Positions 17,036-27,780 of a stretch of DNA of 64,000 nucleotides are shown piece by piece. The stretch is from Thiomargarita sp. (GTDB taxonomy: Bacteria; Pseudomonadota; Gammaproteobacteria; Beggiatoales; Beggiatoaceae). A program made the translations under genes and the position numbers. Within the stretch, counting starts at the first letter, position 1; each line of letters starts with the position of its first letter. Under the pieces are notes generated by a model that saw only the letters and a list, made by a program, of their open reading frames with translations, searched no databases and was not told the DNA's origin. Where the stretch lies: NCBI GenBank assembly GCA_020721005.1, contig DYNP01000003.1, forward strand, positions 1-64,000. The letters are read 5' to 3'.

Positions 17036-17614
17036 CTAATCTCCCTTCTTCCAATCTGTGCTGATCAAAATCAAAATACCCAGCCAAATCAATAGAGTTA
17101 GCTCAATTCCCCACACGACTTTGAACAGTCCGTGCCATTCAGTTTGCATCCACCAGAAAGCCACCAGCGCCAGTCCTCCTGAACCTACAAATGTCAGCAG
17201 GTCAATCAACAATTGAGTTACTTTGCGAGGCACTCTGAGCTTGTCATTGCGATGTATAAGTTCCCAATTTAAAATAGTTCCTTGAGTGGTCTGAGTCAAT
17301 TGGTTGATTTTTTCTGCCAATTCTTGACGCAGGTATTCTCCAATCGCCGACACTTTTTCGTCAGTGGTAATGTACAGCCAACCCAAAATAATACAAACCC
17401 AAGGAATTACTAAAAAGGCATAGTGTTGGCCAGCGTGAAGAGCGTATGAAGAGACTGCTCCAATGGTGGCCAAGGTTACATAGATCAGGTGTTCCCGCAT
17501 TACAATTCGTGCAATTTGCTCATCTTTGAGTTTTCGGTATTCATTGAGATGGACATGCAGCAGATGGTCTTGTTTAAGCATAGATTTTTCGTCATCAAGG
17601 TGTTCTAAAGACAT
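17036..17614 (-). CDS. Integral membrane protein, unassigned
   Basis: 192 residues. A charged N-terminal helix of about 40 residues (coiled-coil-like, HLNEYRKLKDEQIARIVMRE) is followed by a hydrophobic pair (YVTLATIGAVSSYAL; YAFLVIPWVCIILGWLYI), a cytoplasmic-looking loop of about 50 residues, and a second hydrophobic pair (LLTFVGSGGLALVAFWW; VVWGIELTLLIWLGILIL). I do not recognise a named family. It is transcribed convergently to the giant adhesin gene and has no co-directional partner; the 674 bases on its other side hold a pseudogene and a hairpin repeat. Confidence 0.75.
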   Translation of the reverse strand: MSLEHLDDEKSMLKQDHLLHVHLNEYRKLKDEQIARIVMREHLIYVTLATIGAVSSYALHAGQHYAFLVIPWVCIILGWLYITTDEKVSAIGEYLRQELAEKINQLTQTTQGTILNWELIHRNDKLRVPRKVTQLLIDLLTFVGSGGLALVAFWWMQTEWHGLFKVVWGIELTLLIWLGILILISTDWKKGD

Positions 17615-17775
17615 GGGAATTGATTCCTAATAAGGGGTTGTTAATCCAAAATGTGAGTTTGGAGAATGATGGGCTGATGTTTTTTTGAGGAAACATGTCC
17701 TTAGGTGGGCAGTCATCCAGTTGTCTCATGGGACCATCGTTGAGCAATTAAGGAAGTGCTTGAATGTGCAGCATT

Positions 17776-18275
17776 TGGGCTTCCAATGGAAGGAACTGTC
17801 TATACAGTTTACAGTGGGGAAAGTCATTACCGCAATTGGCAATTTCGTTATCCATCACCTGCCTCTGACGAGGAAGCTGAAGCCCTGTGTACAGCCCAGG
17901 GATTAATTGCTAAGAACTAACGATGCTACCAATTAAACGTATTAGAACTGCAAGTTGACTCAAATAACAACGTGTTGCCCACTAGGTGCGTCCCTACCAA
18001 ATCGTAGAACAGCAGACTTTTTTGATTAAGAGCAACCGACAGTGCTGGTAACACCACCAAGTAAAAAACCACTTTTGGAGTGGAGGCTTTAGCCGGCCGG
18101 CCGTAAGCATCACCCCACACACTCAAATTGCGGCATACCTACCGCTGACCGGCTAAAGCCTCCACTCCAAAGTACCTTAACTGAATGGCAATGCAGCTAT
18201 CGCCTCCACAACCTTTGTCAGTTCGTTAGATGGGGCGCTGGATCAAGCGATGTCGACGAGGATGGTAAAAGGGTA
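17776..18275 (+). pseudogene. Decayed clostripain paralogue interrupted by a hairpin repeat
   Basis: Bases 17776-18063 match the C-terminal part of the C11 peptidase gene (about 10406-10660 and 10860-10890): shared strings include CATTACCGCAATTGGCAATT, ACAGCC..GGGATTAATTGC and GTGCGTCCCTACCAAATC. Bases 18206-18275 match 10995-11060 (GATCAAGCGATGTCGACGA). Stops and indels break the frame (TAACGATGCTACC replaces CAACGATGCTACC), internal sections are missing, and the hairpin repeat 18075-18170 lies between the two blocks. It is therefore the wreck of a paralogue. The gene-free stretch 17615-17775 shows nothing I can name. Confidence 0.82.
18075..18170. repeat. Hairpin-repeat unit inside the pseudogene
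   Basis: Same unit as 11547-11642 (left arm from TTGGAGTGGAGG, right arm ending CCACTCCAA, loop with GTAAGCATCACCCC), with one mismatch in the right arm (GACCGG). It is followed by CTTAACTGAATGGCAATGCA, as at 11797-11898. Its position within a broken coding sequence shows that the unit can insert into, or persist in, decaying genes. Confidence 0.88.
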
Positions 18276-18288
18276 AATCTTGAAATGC

Positions 18289-19542
18289 TCACCCAACTGG
18301 CGGTGAAATTGGGGAACTATCCGACTTTATAGTAGGGACATTTTCTGGCAATGGACAAACATTTATCTTGATTTCCAAAGGCAACTTGAACCAAAAAGTA
18401 CTCCCCTGATTGAGAGCACTGTGAGCCCCAATATACCCTCCCATCTGTTCAACAAACATTTTTGCCACCGCAAGTCCCATGCCTATGCCTTGATACAAGC
18501 GAGTTGAGGAACCATCGACCTGATAAAACGTGTCAAACAAATGTCTTTGTTGTTCCGGGGTAATCCCAATGCCTGTGTCTGTAATTTCAAATTGCACCCA
18601 AGAAACTGTAGATTCGGATTCTAATAATTTGACTTTAAGGGTAATTTGACCCTGAGCGGTAAATTTAATGGCATTATCCATCAATTTGCTCAACACTTTG
18701 GCAATATGCTCTGTATTGCCCCTTAAGGTAATATGCAATTGGGGATCGATTTCCGTCACAATCTGCAAATGTTTCACTTCAGCGCGCAGCATGATAATTT
18801 TCATCACATTTTCAACAAGCTCTAAAACTTGAAAATCATCAATCACTTGTTTTAACTCATTGTTGAACTGTTGAGAAAAATTCAGCATATTGGTGAGAAT
18901 ATCCATCAACTGTTTGCCTGCCTGCAAAGCTGATTGAGCATAATGTTGCTGCTCTTCGGTCAACTCAGTTTCCTCTACCAATAATTCCATCATACCCAAG
19001 ACAATATTCATGGGAGTGCGGAACTCATGACTGATGTTCCGTAAAAATTGCGATTTCAAAATAGACGCCTGTTGAGCCTTCTCATAAGCAATTTGTAAGG
19101 CTTCAAACAGAGACTGAATACTCTCAGTTTTATTAGCCACTTCTCGTTCCAAATTCCTGCGCAAATAAGAAAGCTCAACATGAGTCTGCACCCGCGCCAA
19201 TAACTCTTCTTTTTGGAACGGTTTACTGATATAATCTACCCCCCCCACCTGCAAAGCTCTTACCTTGCTTTCCGTATTCCCCAATGCAGATAAGAATAAA
19301 ACAGGGATCTTCTCCAACTCTGGAGTTTGCTTAATACGTTGACAGGTTTCATAACCATCCCAACCCGGCATAATGACATCCAACAAAATAATATCTGGAC
19401 GAGCCTGTTTGGCCAATGCAAGTCCCCGTTCACCACTGTTGGCCAACACAATATCAAATTGATGCCTCTCCAAAATATCCCCTAAAAAAGCAAGGTTGAC
19501 CAAACTGTCATCAATCACTAATACTAATGGTTTACTGATCAT
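18289..19542 (-). CDS. Receiver-histidine kinase hybrid
   Basis: 417-residue cytoplasmic two-component protein. An N-terminal receiver domain (1-122) has the acidic pair D11/D12, phospho-acceptor D55 (LLDVIMPGWDG) and K107 (ISKPF). A short coiled coil (125-160) leads to HisKA with phospho-His172 (SHEFRTPMN) and a HATPase_c domain with N box (KLMDNAIKF), G1 (DTGIGI) and G2 (GIGMGLAV). No membrane or sensor domain is present, so input probably arrives by phosphorylation of the receiver from another kinase. A G8 run (19239-19246) encodes the GG before VDYISKPF. The divergent upstream gap to 19815 shows no clear promoter. Confidence 0.93.
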   Translation of the reverse strand: MISKPLVLVIDDSLVNLAFLGDILERHQFDIVLANSGERGLALAKQARPDIILLDVIMPGWDGYETCQRIKQTPELEKIPVLFLSALGNTESKVRALQVGGVDYISKPFQKEELLARVQTHVELSYLRRNLEREVANKTESIQSLFEALQIAYEKAQQASILKSQFLRNISHEFRTPMNIVLGMMELLVEETELTEEQQHYAQSALQAGKQLMDILTNMLNFSQQFNNELKQVIDDFQVLELVENVMKIIMLRAEVKHLQIVTEIDPQLHITLRGNTEHIAKVLSKLMDNAIKFTAQGQITLKVKLLESESTVSWVQFEITDTGIGITPEQQRHLFDTFYQVDGSSTRLYQGIGMGLAVAKMFVEQMGGYIGAHSALNQGSTFWFKLPLEIKINVCPLPENVPTIKSDSSPISPPVG

Positions 19543-19815
19543 GTTCGCAGTCCGCTCTCAAATAATGACACAAGCTACTCTCACAACAGCCCCCTCTTCC
19601 CTCATTTTGGGAAATTGGATAACAAGTCTTGATACTCAAATGAATGATAATGAGCGCTAAAAAATTCAACCCATTGGCTAACAACCCATTTTTTCTTAAT
19701 ATTCACCTAGCACCAGTTAAAAAAACAACTAAGCATACCACATTTTACCCTCAAATACCACTATTCTTCACTTTCCTCCCCTCTATTTTAAGCCACTTTG
19801 ATCACTGGAAATCTC

Positions 19816-22719
19816 ATGACTTCCCCTAACTTTTCCCTTATTCGTCGCGTCGATATCCCCAGCCTAAAAATGACTGTTGAAGACTATCAACACCTTCCTA
19901 CTGGATCGCGTCACTTTCATCTGGTGGCTGAAGACAACAACAACGCCTTCCTACTCGCCTTCTTAACCGTCCCCCAAGATTCCACTGGAATCGCCCATGT
20001 CCTTGAACACACCTCCTTATGTGGCAGTCGCAACTATCCCGTTCGCGACCCATTTTTTTCCATGCTCCGTCGCTCACTCAATACTTACATGAATGCCCTC
20101 ACCAGCAGCGACTGGACAGCTTACCTATTTGCCAGTCAAATTCCCAAAGACTTTGACAATCTACTCAAAGTTTACCTGGACGCCGCTTTCTTTCCCAACC
20201 TTAACCCCCTTGACTTTGCCCAAGAAGGACATCGACTCGAATTTACCGATCCCACCAATCCCAACACCCCTCTGGTCTACAAAGGCATTGTTTTCAATGA
20301 AATGAAAGGCGCCATGAGCTCCCCAATCAGCCTACTCTTTCAAACCCTAGAAAGCCACCTTTACCCCACCATCACCTATCATCATAACAGCGGAGGTAAT
20401 CCTTTAGACATTCCCAAACTGACCTATTCTCAACTCAAAACCTTTCATGCCACCCACTATCATCCTTCCAATGCCATATTCATGACCTATGGAGACCGGC
20501 CAGCCACTGACCACCAACAACAATTTGAAGAATATGCCCTCCAACACTTTCAAAAAATACCTCTCCACCTACAAATTCCCGACGAACAACGATATTCCAC
20601 TCCCTTACAAGTCGTCACTTCCTATCCCATAAACGACAACGAAGACCTCCAACAAAAAACCCATGTTGTACTCGCTTGGCTACTTGGAAACACCACTGAT
20701 TCCCAAACCCTGATGCAAACCAATCTGCTGACTGAACTGCTCCTGGGACACAGCGGCTCTCCCTTGCGCCATGCCCTAGAAACCTCCCCATTGGGTACTG
20801 GACCCTCACCCCTTTGTGGACTTGAAGACAACCCCCGGGAAGCCTTCTTTGCCTGCGGTTTAGAAGGCAGTGAACCTGACCAAGCAGAAGCGGTAGAAAC
20901 CCTCATTCTCCAAACTCTGGAACACATTGCCAACGAAGGTGTGCCCTTTCCCCAAATCGAAGCTGTACTTCATCAAATGGAACTCAACCAACGAGAAATC
21001 ACTGGTGACCATTTTCCATACGGACTCAACCTACTCATCAATGCACTTTCCCCACTCATTCACGGAGGAGATCCCCTACCCTTTTTGGACATTGACCCGG
21101 GACTCGAAAAATTGCGAACCCAATCCCAAGACCCTCAACTGGTAAAACAACTCATTCAACAATTACTATTGGATAACCCTCATCGAGTACATCTAGTCAT
21201 GGTCCCAGATTCCCAATTGGCAACCCGGCAACAAGCCCAAGAAACTGCCCAACTGGCAACTCTGCAAACCCAATTAACCGAAGAACAACGGACTGCCATT
21301 CTCCAACAAACTGCCGCCTTAACTCAACGCCAAAATACCCCGGATGACGCTGAACAACTGCCTAAAATTGGTTTGGAAGACGTGCCCACCCAACTCAAAA
21401 TTCCCCAAGGCACCCTACATTCCCGAATCCATCCAGTCACCTGCTTTGGCCAAGCCACCAATGGGATGGTTTACCAGAAAGTAATCATCCAACTCCCTGA
21501 ATTTAAAGAAGAATTAATCAACTTACTCCCCCTATTTTGCGATCTGATGACCGAACTGGGATGTGCAGGAAAAAACTATCTTGACACCGCCCACTGGCAA
21601 GCCGCAGTCAGTGGGGGAATTCATGCCCACATTTCCCTAAGAAGTCCCATCACCGACACCCAACAAACCCATGCCCTATTCTCACTCTCTGGCAAAGCCC
21701 TGATTCGCAATCGAACCGCCCTGACTGAACTGTTACAAGCCACTTTGGAACAGGTACGTTTTGACGAATTCACCCGGCTTCAAGAACTAATCACCCAATA
21801 TCGTGCTGAAACTGAACACAGCATTTCTTCCCGTGGCCACCAACTGGCCCTGTTAACTGCCAACAGCAGTCATAGTCCCACTGGACAACTCAGTCACCTT
21901 TGGCATGGTTTTCCCAACATTCAGATACTTAAAAAACTCGATCAACGCCTGACCCATCCAGAAGAAATTACCCAATTTACTCAACAACTTACCCAAATTC
22001 ATCAACAACTACTCAAAGCACCTCGTCAATACCTAATTGTCAGTGAACCAGAATATCACACTTCACTATTAGACCTCTTAGATCAAGCCAATTCTCCTAC
22101 CAGCACTGCCCCTTTTACTCCCTTTCACTTTCCAACCAATCCCAAACTGATCAAACAAGCCTGGCAAGCCTCGGTACAAGTTAATTCTTGCGTCAAATCT
22201 TATCACACCGTTCCCTCCAATCATCCAGATGCTCCAGCTTTGACAGTCTTAGGACAATTCCTTCGCAATGGTTACTTACACACTGCTCTCAGAGAACGAG
22301 GTGGAGCTTATGGGGGAGGCGCCTATTACGATGGAGACAATGGCAGTTTCCAATTTTATTCCTATCGAGATCCTCGTTTAAAAGCCACCTTGGCTGACTT
22401 TGATCGAGCCTTGGACTGGTTACAAGAAAATACTCATGCCGATCGTCAAATTGAAGAAGCTATTTTAGGAGTCATAAGCCATCTCGACCGTCCCGCTTCA
22501 CCAGCTGGAGAAGCCATCAAAGCCTTTTTTAACCAATTACATGGACGTTCTCCAGAATATCGTCAACGCTATCGTCAAAACATTCTCAAGGTGCAAGTGG
22601 CTGATTTAAAGAGAGTAGCGGCCACTCACTTATCCACTCAAGCCAACACAGTGGTCATTAGCAACCCCATGACCCTGGATCAACTGGGAGATTCAGAATT
22701 CGAAAGATGTTATCCTTGA
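19816..22719 (+). CDS. PreP-like M16C metallopeptidase
   Basis: 967 residues from ATG 19816 (GGAA at 19807-19810 upstream); a TTG 18 bases earlier is in frame but less likely. The inverted zinc motif HVLEH (His61, Glu64, His65) is followed by the family signature TSLCGSRNYPVRDPFF, and NEMKGAMSSP gives the second-shell glutamate region. Length and two-halves architecture fit presequence protease / Cym1-type peptidases (insulinase superfamily) that degrade peptides within a closed chamber. No signal peptide is visible, so a cytoplasmic peptide-scavenging role is likely. Monocistronic; a strong hairpin follows. Confidence 0.93.
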   Translation: MTSPNFSLIRRVDIPSLKMTVEDYQHLPTGSRHFHLVAEDNNNAFLLAFLTVPQDSTGIAHVLEHTSLCGSRNYPVRDPFFSMLRRSLNTYMNALTSSDWTAYLFASQIPKDFDNLLKVYLDAAFFPNLNPLDFAQEGHRLEFTDPTNPNTPLVYKGIVFNEMKGAMSSPISLLFQTLESHLYPTITYHHNSGGNPLDIPKLTYSQLKTFHATHYHPSNAIFMTYGDRPATDHQQQFEEYALQHFQKIPLHLQIPDEQRYSTPLQVVTSYPINDNEDLQQKTHVVLAWLLGNTTDSQTLMQTNLLTELLLGHSGSPLRHALETSPLGTGPSPLCGLEDNPREAFFACGLEGSEPDQAEAVETLILQTLEHIANEGVPFPQIEAVLHQMELNQREITGDHFPYGLNLLINALSPLIHGGDPLPFLDIDPGLEKLRTQSQDPQLVKQLIQQLLLDNPHRVHLVMVPDSQLATRQQAQETAQLATLQTQLTEEQRTAILQQTAALTQRQNTPDDAEQLPKIGLEDVPTQLKIPQGTLHSRIHPVTCFGQATNGMVYQKVIIQLPEFKEELINLLPLFCDLMTELGCAGKNYLDTAHWQAAVSGGIHAHISLRSPITDTQQTHALFSLSGKALIRNRTALTELLQATLEQVRFDEFTRLQELITQYRAETEHSISSRGHQLALLTANSSHSPTGQLSHLWHGFPNIQILKKLDQRLTHPEEITQFTQQLTQIHQQLLKAPRQYLIVSEPEYHTSLLDLLDQANSPTSTAPFTPFHFPTNPKLIKQAWQASVQVNSCVKSYHTVPSNHPDAPALTVLGQFLRNGYLHTALRERGGAYGGGAYYDGDNGSFQFYSYRDPRLKATLADFDRALDWLQENTHADRQIEEAILGVISHLDRPASPAGEAIKAFFNQLHGRSPEYRQRYRQNILKVQVADLKRVAATHLSTQANTVVISNPMTLDQLGDSEFERCYP

Positions 22720-22731
22720 TGAAATAAAAAG

Positions 22732-22760
22732 ACCTGTCAGGCTTTTCCAACCTGACAGGT
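22732..22760 (+). terminator. Terminator-like hairpin after the M16C peptidase gene
   Basis: ACCTGTCAGG at 22732-22741 and CCTGACAGGT at 22751-22760 form a 10-bp perfect stem with a 9-base loop, 12 bases after the stop. A run of A precedes it and TTGATTCT follows, so it may work in either direction. Confidence 0.7.
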
Positions 22761-22817
22761 TTGATTCTCTAACTTTGAAAAAACAAATATTTCAAAATCT
22801 AGGACCAGCTTTACCAA

Positions 22818-23337
22818 TAGACCTCTTGCAAAAGTAAATGATGCGATAAAGGTGAGATACGAAAAAATAAAAGGGAAATCTCCTTTGGAATGAAGGCTTT
22901 AGCCGGTAAGTTGGAGTGGAGGTTTTAGCCAGTAAGTTGGAATGGAGGCTTTAGCCAGCAAGTTGGAATGGAGGTTTTAGCCAGTAAGTTGGAGTGGAGG
23001 CTTTAGCCAGTAAGTTGGAATGGAGGCTTTAGCCGGTAAGTTGGAATGGAGGTTTTAGCCAGTAAGTTGGAATGGAGGCTTTAGCCGGTAAGTTGGAATG
23101 GAGGCTTTAGCCGGTAAGTTGGAATGGAGGCTTTAGCCGGTAAGTTGGAATGGAGGCTTTAGCCGGCCAGCGGTAGATCCTTGCAATTTGTGTATATGGG
23201 GTGATGCTTACCGCTGACCGGCTAAAGCTTCCACTCCAAGGACCTACCGCTGGCCGGCTAAAGCCTCCACTCCAACATATCTTAACTGATCGGCAACCCT
23301 CATTTTTTCATGATCGCATACTTTTGCAAAAGGTCTA
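22818..23337. repeat. Complete hairpin-repeat element with terminal inverted repeats
   Basis: The ends are TAGACCTCTTGCAAAAGTA (22818-22836) and, inverted, TACTTTTGCAAAAGGTCTA (23319-23337): 18 of 19 bases agree. Inside are eleven 26-bp tandem units (22885-23170) of the form TTGGAATGGAGGCTTTAGCC plus GGTAAG. These are followed by the loop sequence of the hairpin unit in reverse orientation (about 23165-23215) and two inverted units (GGCTAAAGCYTCCACTCCAA) near 23220-23276. It encodes no protein, so it behaves like a non-autonomous, MITE-like element. A related right end is at 1-182. Most of the gap 22720-23364 is this element. Confidence 0.85.
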
Positions 23338-23364
23338 ATATCCTTTTAAATTGGGACTATCCAA

Positions 23365-23688
23365 TCACAAAGAAATCGTCAATGGCAATATACCCGGCAA
23401 CTCAATCATAGCTAACTGATGACCAATCAAGGTCAAAGTTCCCAATTGACGACTGTTCCCATCCTTAGAAAATTCAAATTGATAATGGCGCTGCATAGCC
23501 CAGCGTCCTTGGGCATTGCGAATCAATTTGATTCCACACAACACCAGACTGTCATCTAACCATTGCAACTGATGTTGAACACACATATTTCTACTGATTT
23601 GGCTGCCAATCTCCCGGGCACGCAAACTGTCCACCCAAAACCAACCCACGATCACGATCAGCACTAAAATACTTAGGGAACTCATCAT
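23365..23688 (-). CDS. DUF3301-type membrane-anchored protein
   Basis: About 107 residues from the ATG at 23688 (GAGTG just upstream); the frame stays open to 23748 but the extra 20 residues look unlike the family. A single N-terminal helix (SILVLIVIVGWFWVDSLRAR) is followed by a small soluble domain with CVQHQLQWLDDSLVLCGIKL and RWAMQRHYQFEFSKDGNSRQ, which matches the DUF3301 pattern (helix ending in WDS.RARE, then RYRFEFS-DG..R.G). Function unknown. Probably the last gene of a minus-strand run behind the HAD and Cache genes; the repeat element lies downstream. Confidence 0.72.
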   Translation of the reverse strand: MMSSLSILVLIVIVGWFWVDSLRAREIGSQISRNMCVQHQLQWLDDSLVLCGIKLIRNAQGRWAMQRHYQFEFSKDGNSRQLGTLTLIGHQLAMIELPGILPLTISL

Positions 23689-23773
23689 AGTCACTCGAAT
23701 AATATGATTTTGAGTCTGATTCAGACAAAGGAACCTTAACCCAAACAAACTAAAGAAAAAAGCAACAATTGAA

Positions 23774-24763
23774 TCAGGGACGTTTCACAATCACTGCAAA
23801 CACCAAACTGATGAGAACTGCGGACACCAAAATAACCATCAAAATCACATAAAAACGAGTTACATTTTCAGAAATTTCTTGGGTATCATTCTGAATCATC
23901 AAAGTCCAAACATTCAAATCAGGTAACTTGATTTTCTGGTGAGATAAAATCAACTCTTGGGTCTTATAAACACCACTTTCCCCCAAAATCTGCTTAGCCA
24001 AGTAAGGATATTCCCCAGAAAAATGATAACTCGTTTCCAAATCTTTTCCTCGCAATTTACTTTCTTCTGGATGATGCAAAAAATATCCCTCTTGATCCAC
24101 CAAACGCGCTTCCCCCAACAATTTTAGAAAACCACTAATTGCCACATCAAACACCACCATGCCCTCCGGTTGAGAATTCTCCCCCACATTCATTGCATAA
24201 TACAACATGGGTTGATGGGCCTTCTCCGATCCTGTTGAGTTGGCAGGACTGAACAAAATTGGAGAAATAAATAAAGTTTGTCCAGACAATTTAGCAGTTT
24301 GAGTAAAATAAGGGTAATCAGACTGAATTTGTGAAGTTTGCCAAACAAGAGAATAATGTGTCAAATCTTCTGAACTGATTTTAACAATTTCCTGACCTGT
24401 TTTATCCAAGTAACGAATCTGGTAATAAGTTTTACGAATCTGGGCTAACCTCAACAATTCCTTGGCAAAATTATGACGAAGTTGTTCCAATTCATCCGGT
24501 TCAGACTCTACTTGTTGAGACTGCAAAAACAACTTTAATGGCATGGATTCACTGACCAACAACATATCTCCAGCCACTTCCTCTAGAAAAGATTCTATGT
24601 ATTGTTTTAAAACTTTTGCATGAGCGGTCTGAGTCGTCAAAGCCAATTCCTGCAAAGTTTCCTTAGACATTTGCACAGCATAAATACTGGTCATCAAAGC
24701 CGGTGCTAAGATAATCAAAAAAGTGATAATGGTTAATTTCGTACTTAACTGAGAAATATTCAT
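23774..24763 (-). CDS. Orphan Cache sensor protein without output domain
   Basis: About 329 residues from the ATG at 24763 (MNISQLSTKL); in-frame starts at 24820 and 24847 are possible and the choice is not decided by a ribosome site. A first helix (LTIITFLIILAPALMTSIYAV), a periplasmic region of about 250 residues with dCache features (QIRYLDKTGQEIVKISSEDL, LFISPI, GMVVFDVAISGFLKLL, GYFLHHPEES, then a membrane-proximal lobe) and a second helix (FYVILMVILVSAVLISLVFAVI) are seen. The protein stops at VKRP, just where HAMP and kinase or cyclase domains would follow. It is either truncated or signals through a partner. If started at 24847 it would abut the HAD stop. Confidence 0.75.
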   Translation of the reverse strand: MNISQLSTKLTIITFLIILAPALMTSIYAVQMSKETLQELALTTQTAHAKVLKQYIESFLEEVAGDMLLVSESMPLKLFLQSQQVESEPDELEQLRHNFAKELLRLAQIRKTYYQIRYLDKTGQEIVKISSEDLTHYSLVWQTSQIQSDYPYFTQTAKLSGQTLFISPILFSPANSTGSEKAHQPMLYYAMNVGENSQPEGMVVFDVAISGFLKLLGEARLVDQEGYFLHHPEESKLRGKDLETSYHFSGEYPYLAKQILGESGVYKTQELILSHQKIKLPDLNVWTLMIQNDTQEISENVTRFYVILMVILVSAVLISLVFAVIVKRP

Positions 24764-24847
24764 GATTTTACTATTAAAACCGATCCATATCCAATATGAA
24801 ATTTTTATTAGTATTCCCATAACTTGAAGGAATTGTTTTTCAAGCAA

Positions 24848-25543
24848 TCACTGTTCCCAAATTTGTAAAATGTTCTCCAACTCGGACAGGGAATAAATAG
24901 TTCGATCCGGGGGATGTTGCCCTGTCCACGGTTTTCGCTGACGATTCAACCACACAGTTTTCATTCCCAAAGCAGCTGCCCCTTCAACGTCACAAATGGG
25001 ATCATCCCCAACATGCACAATCTGTGTGGGACACACCTCCAGATAATTGCAAATGGCCAAGAAAAGTGCCGGCTCAGGCTTAGCTGCCCCCACTTGCCCG
25101 GCTGTTAATCCTATCTCAAATAAATGACCCAGTCCCACTTTGGTTATTTCTGCAGTCCCATTGGTCACCGCACACAAGGCATAATTCCCATGTAATTTCT
25201 CCAACGCTGGCAATACATCCTGATAAAAGCTGACCTGATGGCGAGCGGTTTGAAAAACCTCAAAGGCCGGTTCCACTAAGTTTTCTGAATAACCCACTTG
25301 TTTGGCTGCAACCATCAGGCTCAACTTGCGCAAAGCAGCTAAATTATGTTTTAATTCAGGTTGTTGCTGCAATAAATTTTGTCGCATTCTATAAAACTGT
25401 TCAATACTAAACTGTTGAGCCATTTTTGGATAATGTAGGGACAACCAATGGTGCAACATGCGCTCACTGTACTGAATGACGGGCTGTACGGGCCACAAAG
25501 TGTCATCCAAATCAAAACAAATGGCCTGAAAAGTATATGGCAT
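24848..25543 (-). CDS. HAD-superfamily phosphatase
   Basis: 231-residue cytoplasmic hydrolase. Motif I is FDLDDTLWP with nucleophile Asp11 and acid Asp13; motif II TNG follows; motif III lysine is in AKPEPALF; motif IV is HVGDDPICDVEGA. The helical cap between motifs I and II (about residues 17-95) places it with subfamily IA enzymes such as YjjG-type nucleotidases or phosphoglycolate-type phosphatases; the substrate cannot be told. It lies between eno and the Cache gene on the minus strand. Confidence 0.9.
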   Translation of the reverse strand: MPYTFQAICFDLDDTLWPVQPVIQYSERMLHHWLSLHYPKMAQQFSIEQFYRMRQNLLQQQPELKHNLAALRKLSLMVAAKQVGYSENLVEPAFEVFQTARHQVSFYQDVLPALEKLHGNYALCAVTNGTAEITKVGLGHLFEIGLTAGQVGAAKPEPALFLAICNYLEVCPTQIVHVGDDPICDVEGAAALGMKTVWLNRQRKPWTGQHPPDRTIYSLSELENILQIWEQ

Positions 25544-25566
25544 GGCTACCTATTCTCTATCGTTCC

Positions 25567-25600
25567 CAATGGGGACAAACTCAACGATCTGTCCCCATTG
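25567..25600 (-). terminator. Hairpin after eno
   Basis: CAATGGGGACA at 25567-25577 and TGTCCCCATTG at 25590-25600 form an 11-bp perfect stem with a 12-base loop, between the eno stop and the HAD start on the minus strand. Without a T-run it may attenuate rather than end transcription. Confidence 0.6.
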
Positions 25601-25639
25601 ATTATTGATGTCTGTCCATCCGAGAATGGACTTTTAAAC

Positions 25640-27779
<2,140 letters not shown>

Positions 27780-27780
27780 G

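Noticed and set aside
17615-17775. Transposase remnant upstream of the clostripain pseudogene
   Set aside because: Short open stretches exist but no motif or inverted end could be recognised.
22885-23170. Regular 26-bp repeats that might be read as a CRISPR array
   Set aside because: The units are contiguous without unique spacers, and the block belongs to an inverted-repeat element; no cas gene is present.
22810-23345. Target-site duplication around the repeat element
   Set aside because: Bases just outside the terminal inverted repeats (CAA and ATA) do not form a convincing direct repeat, so transposition is not proven.
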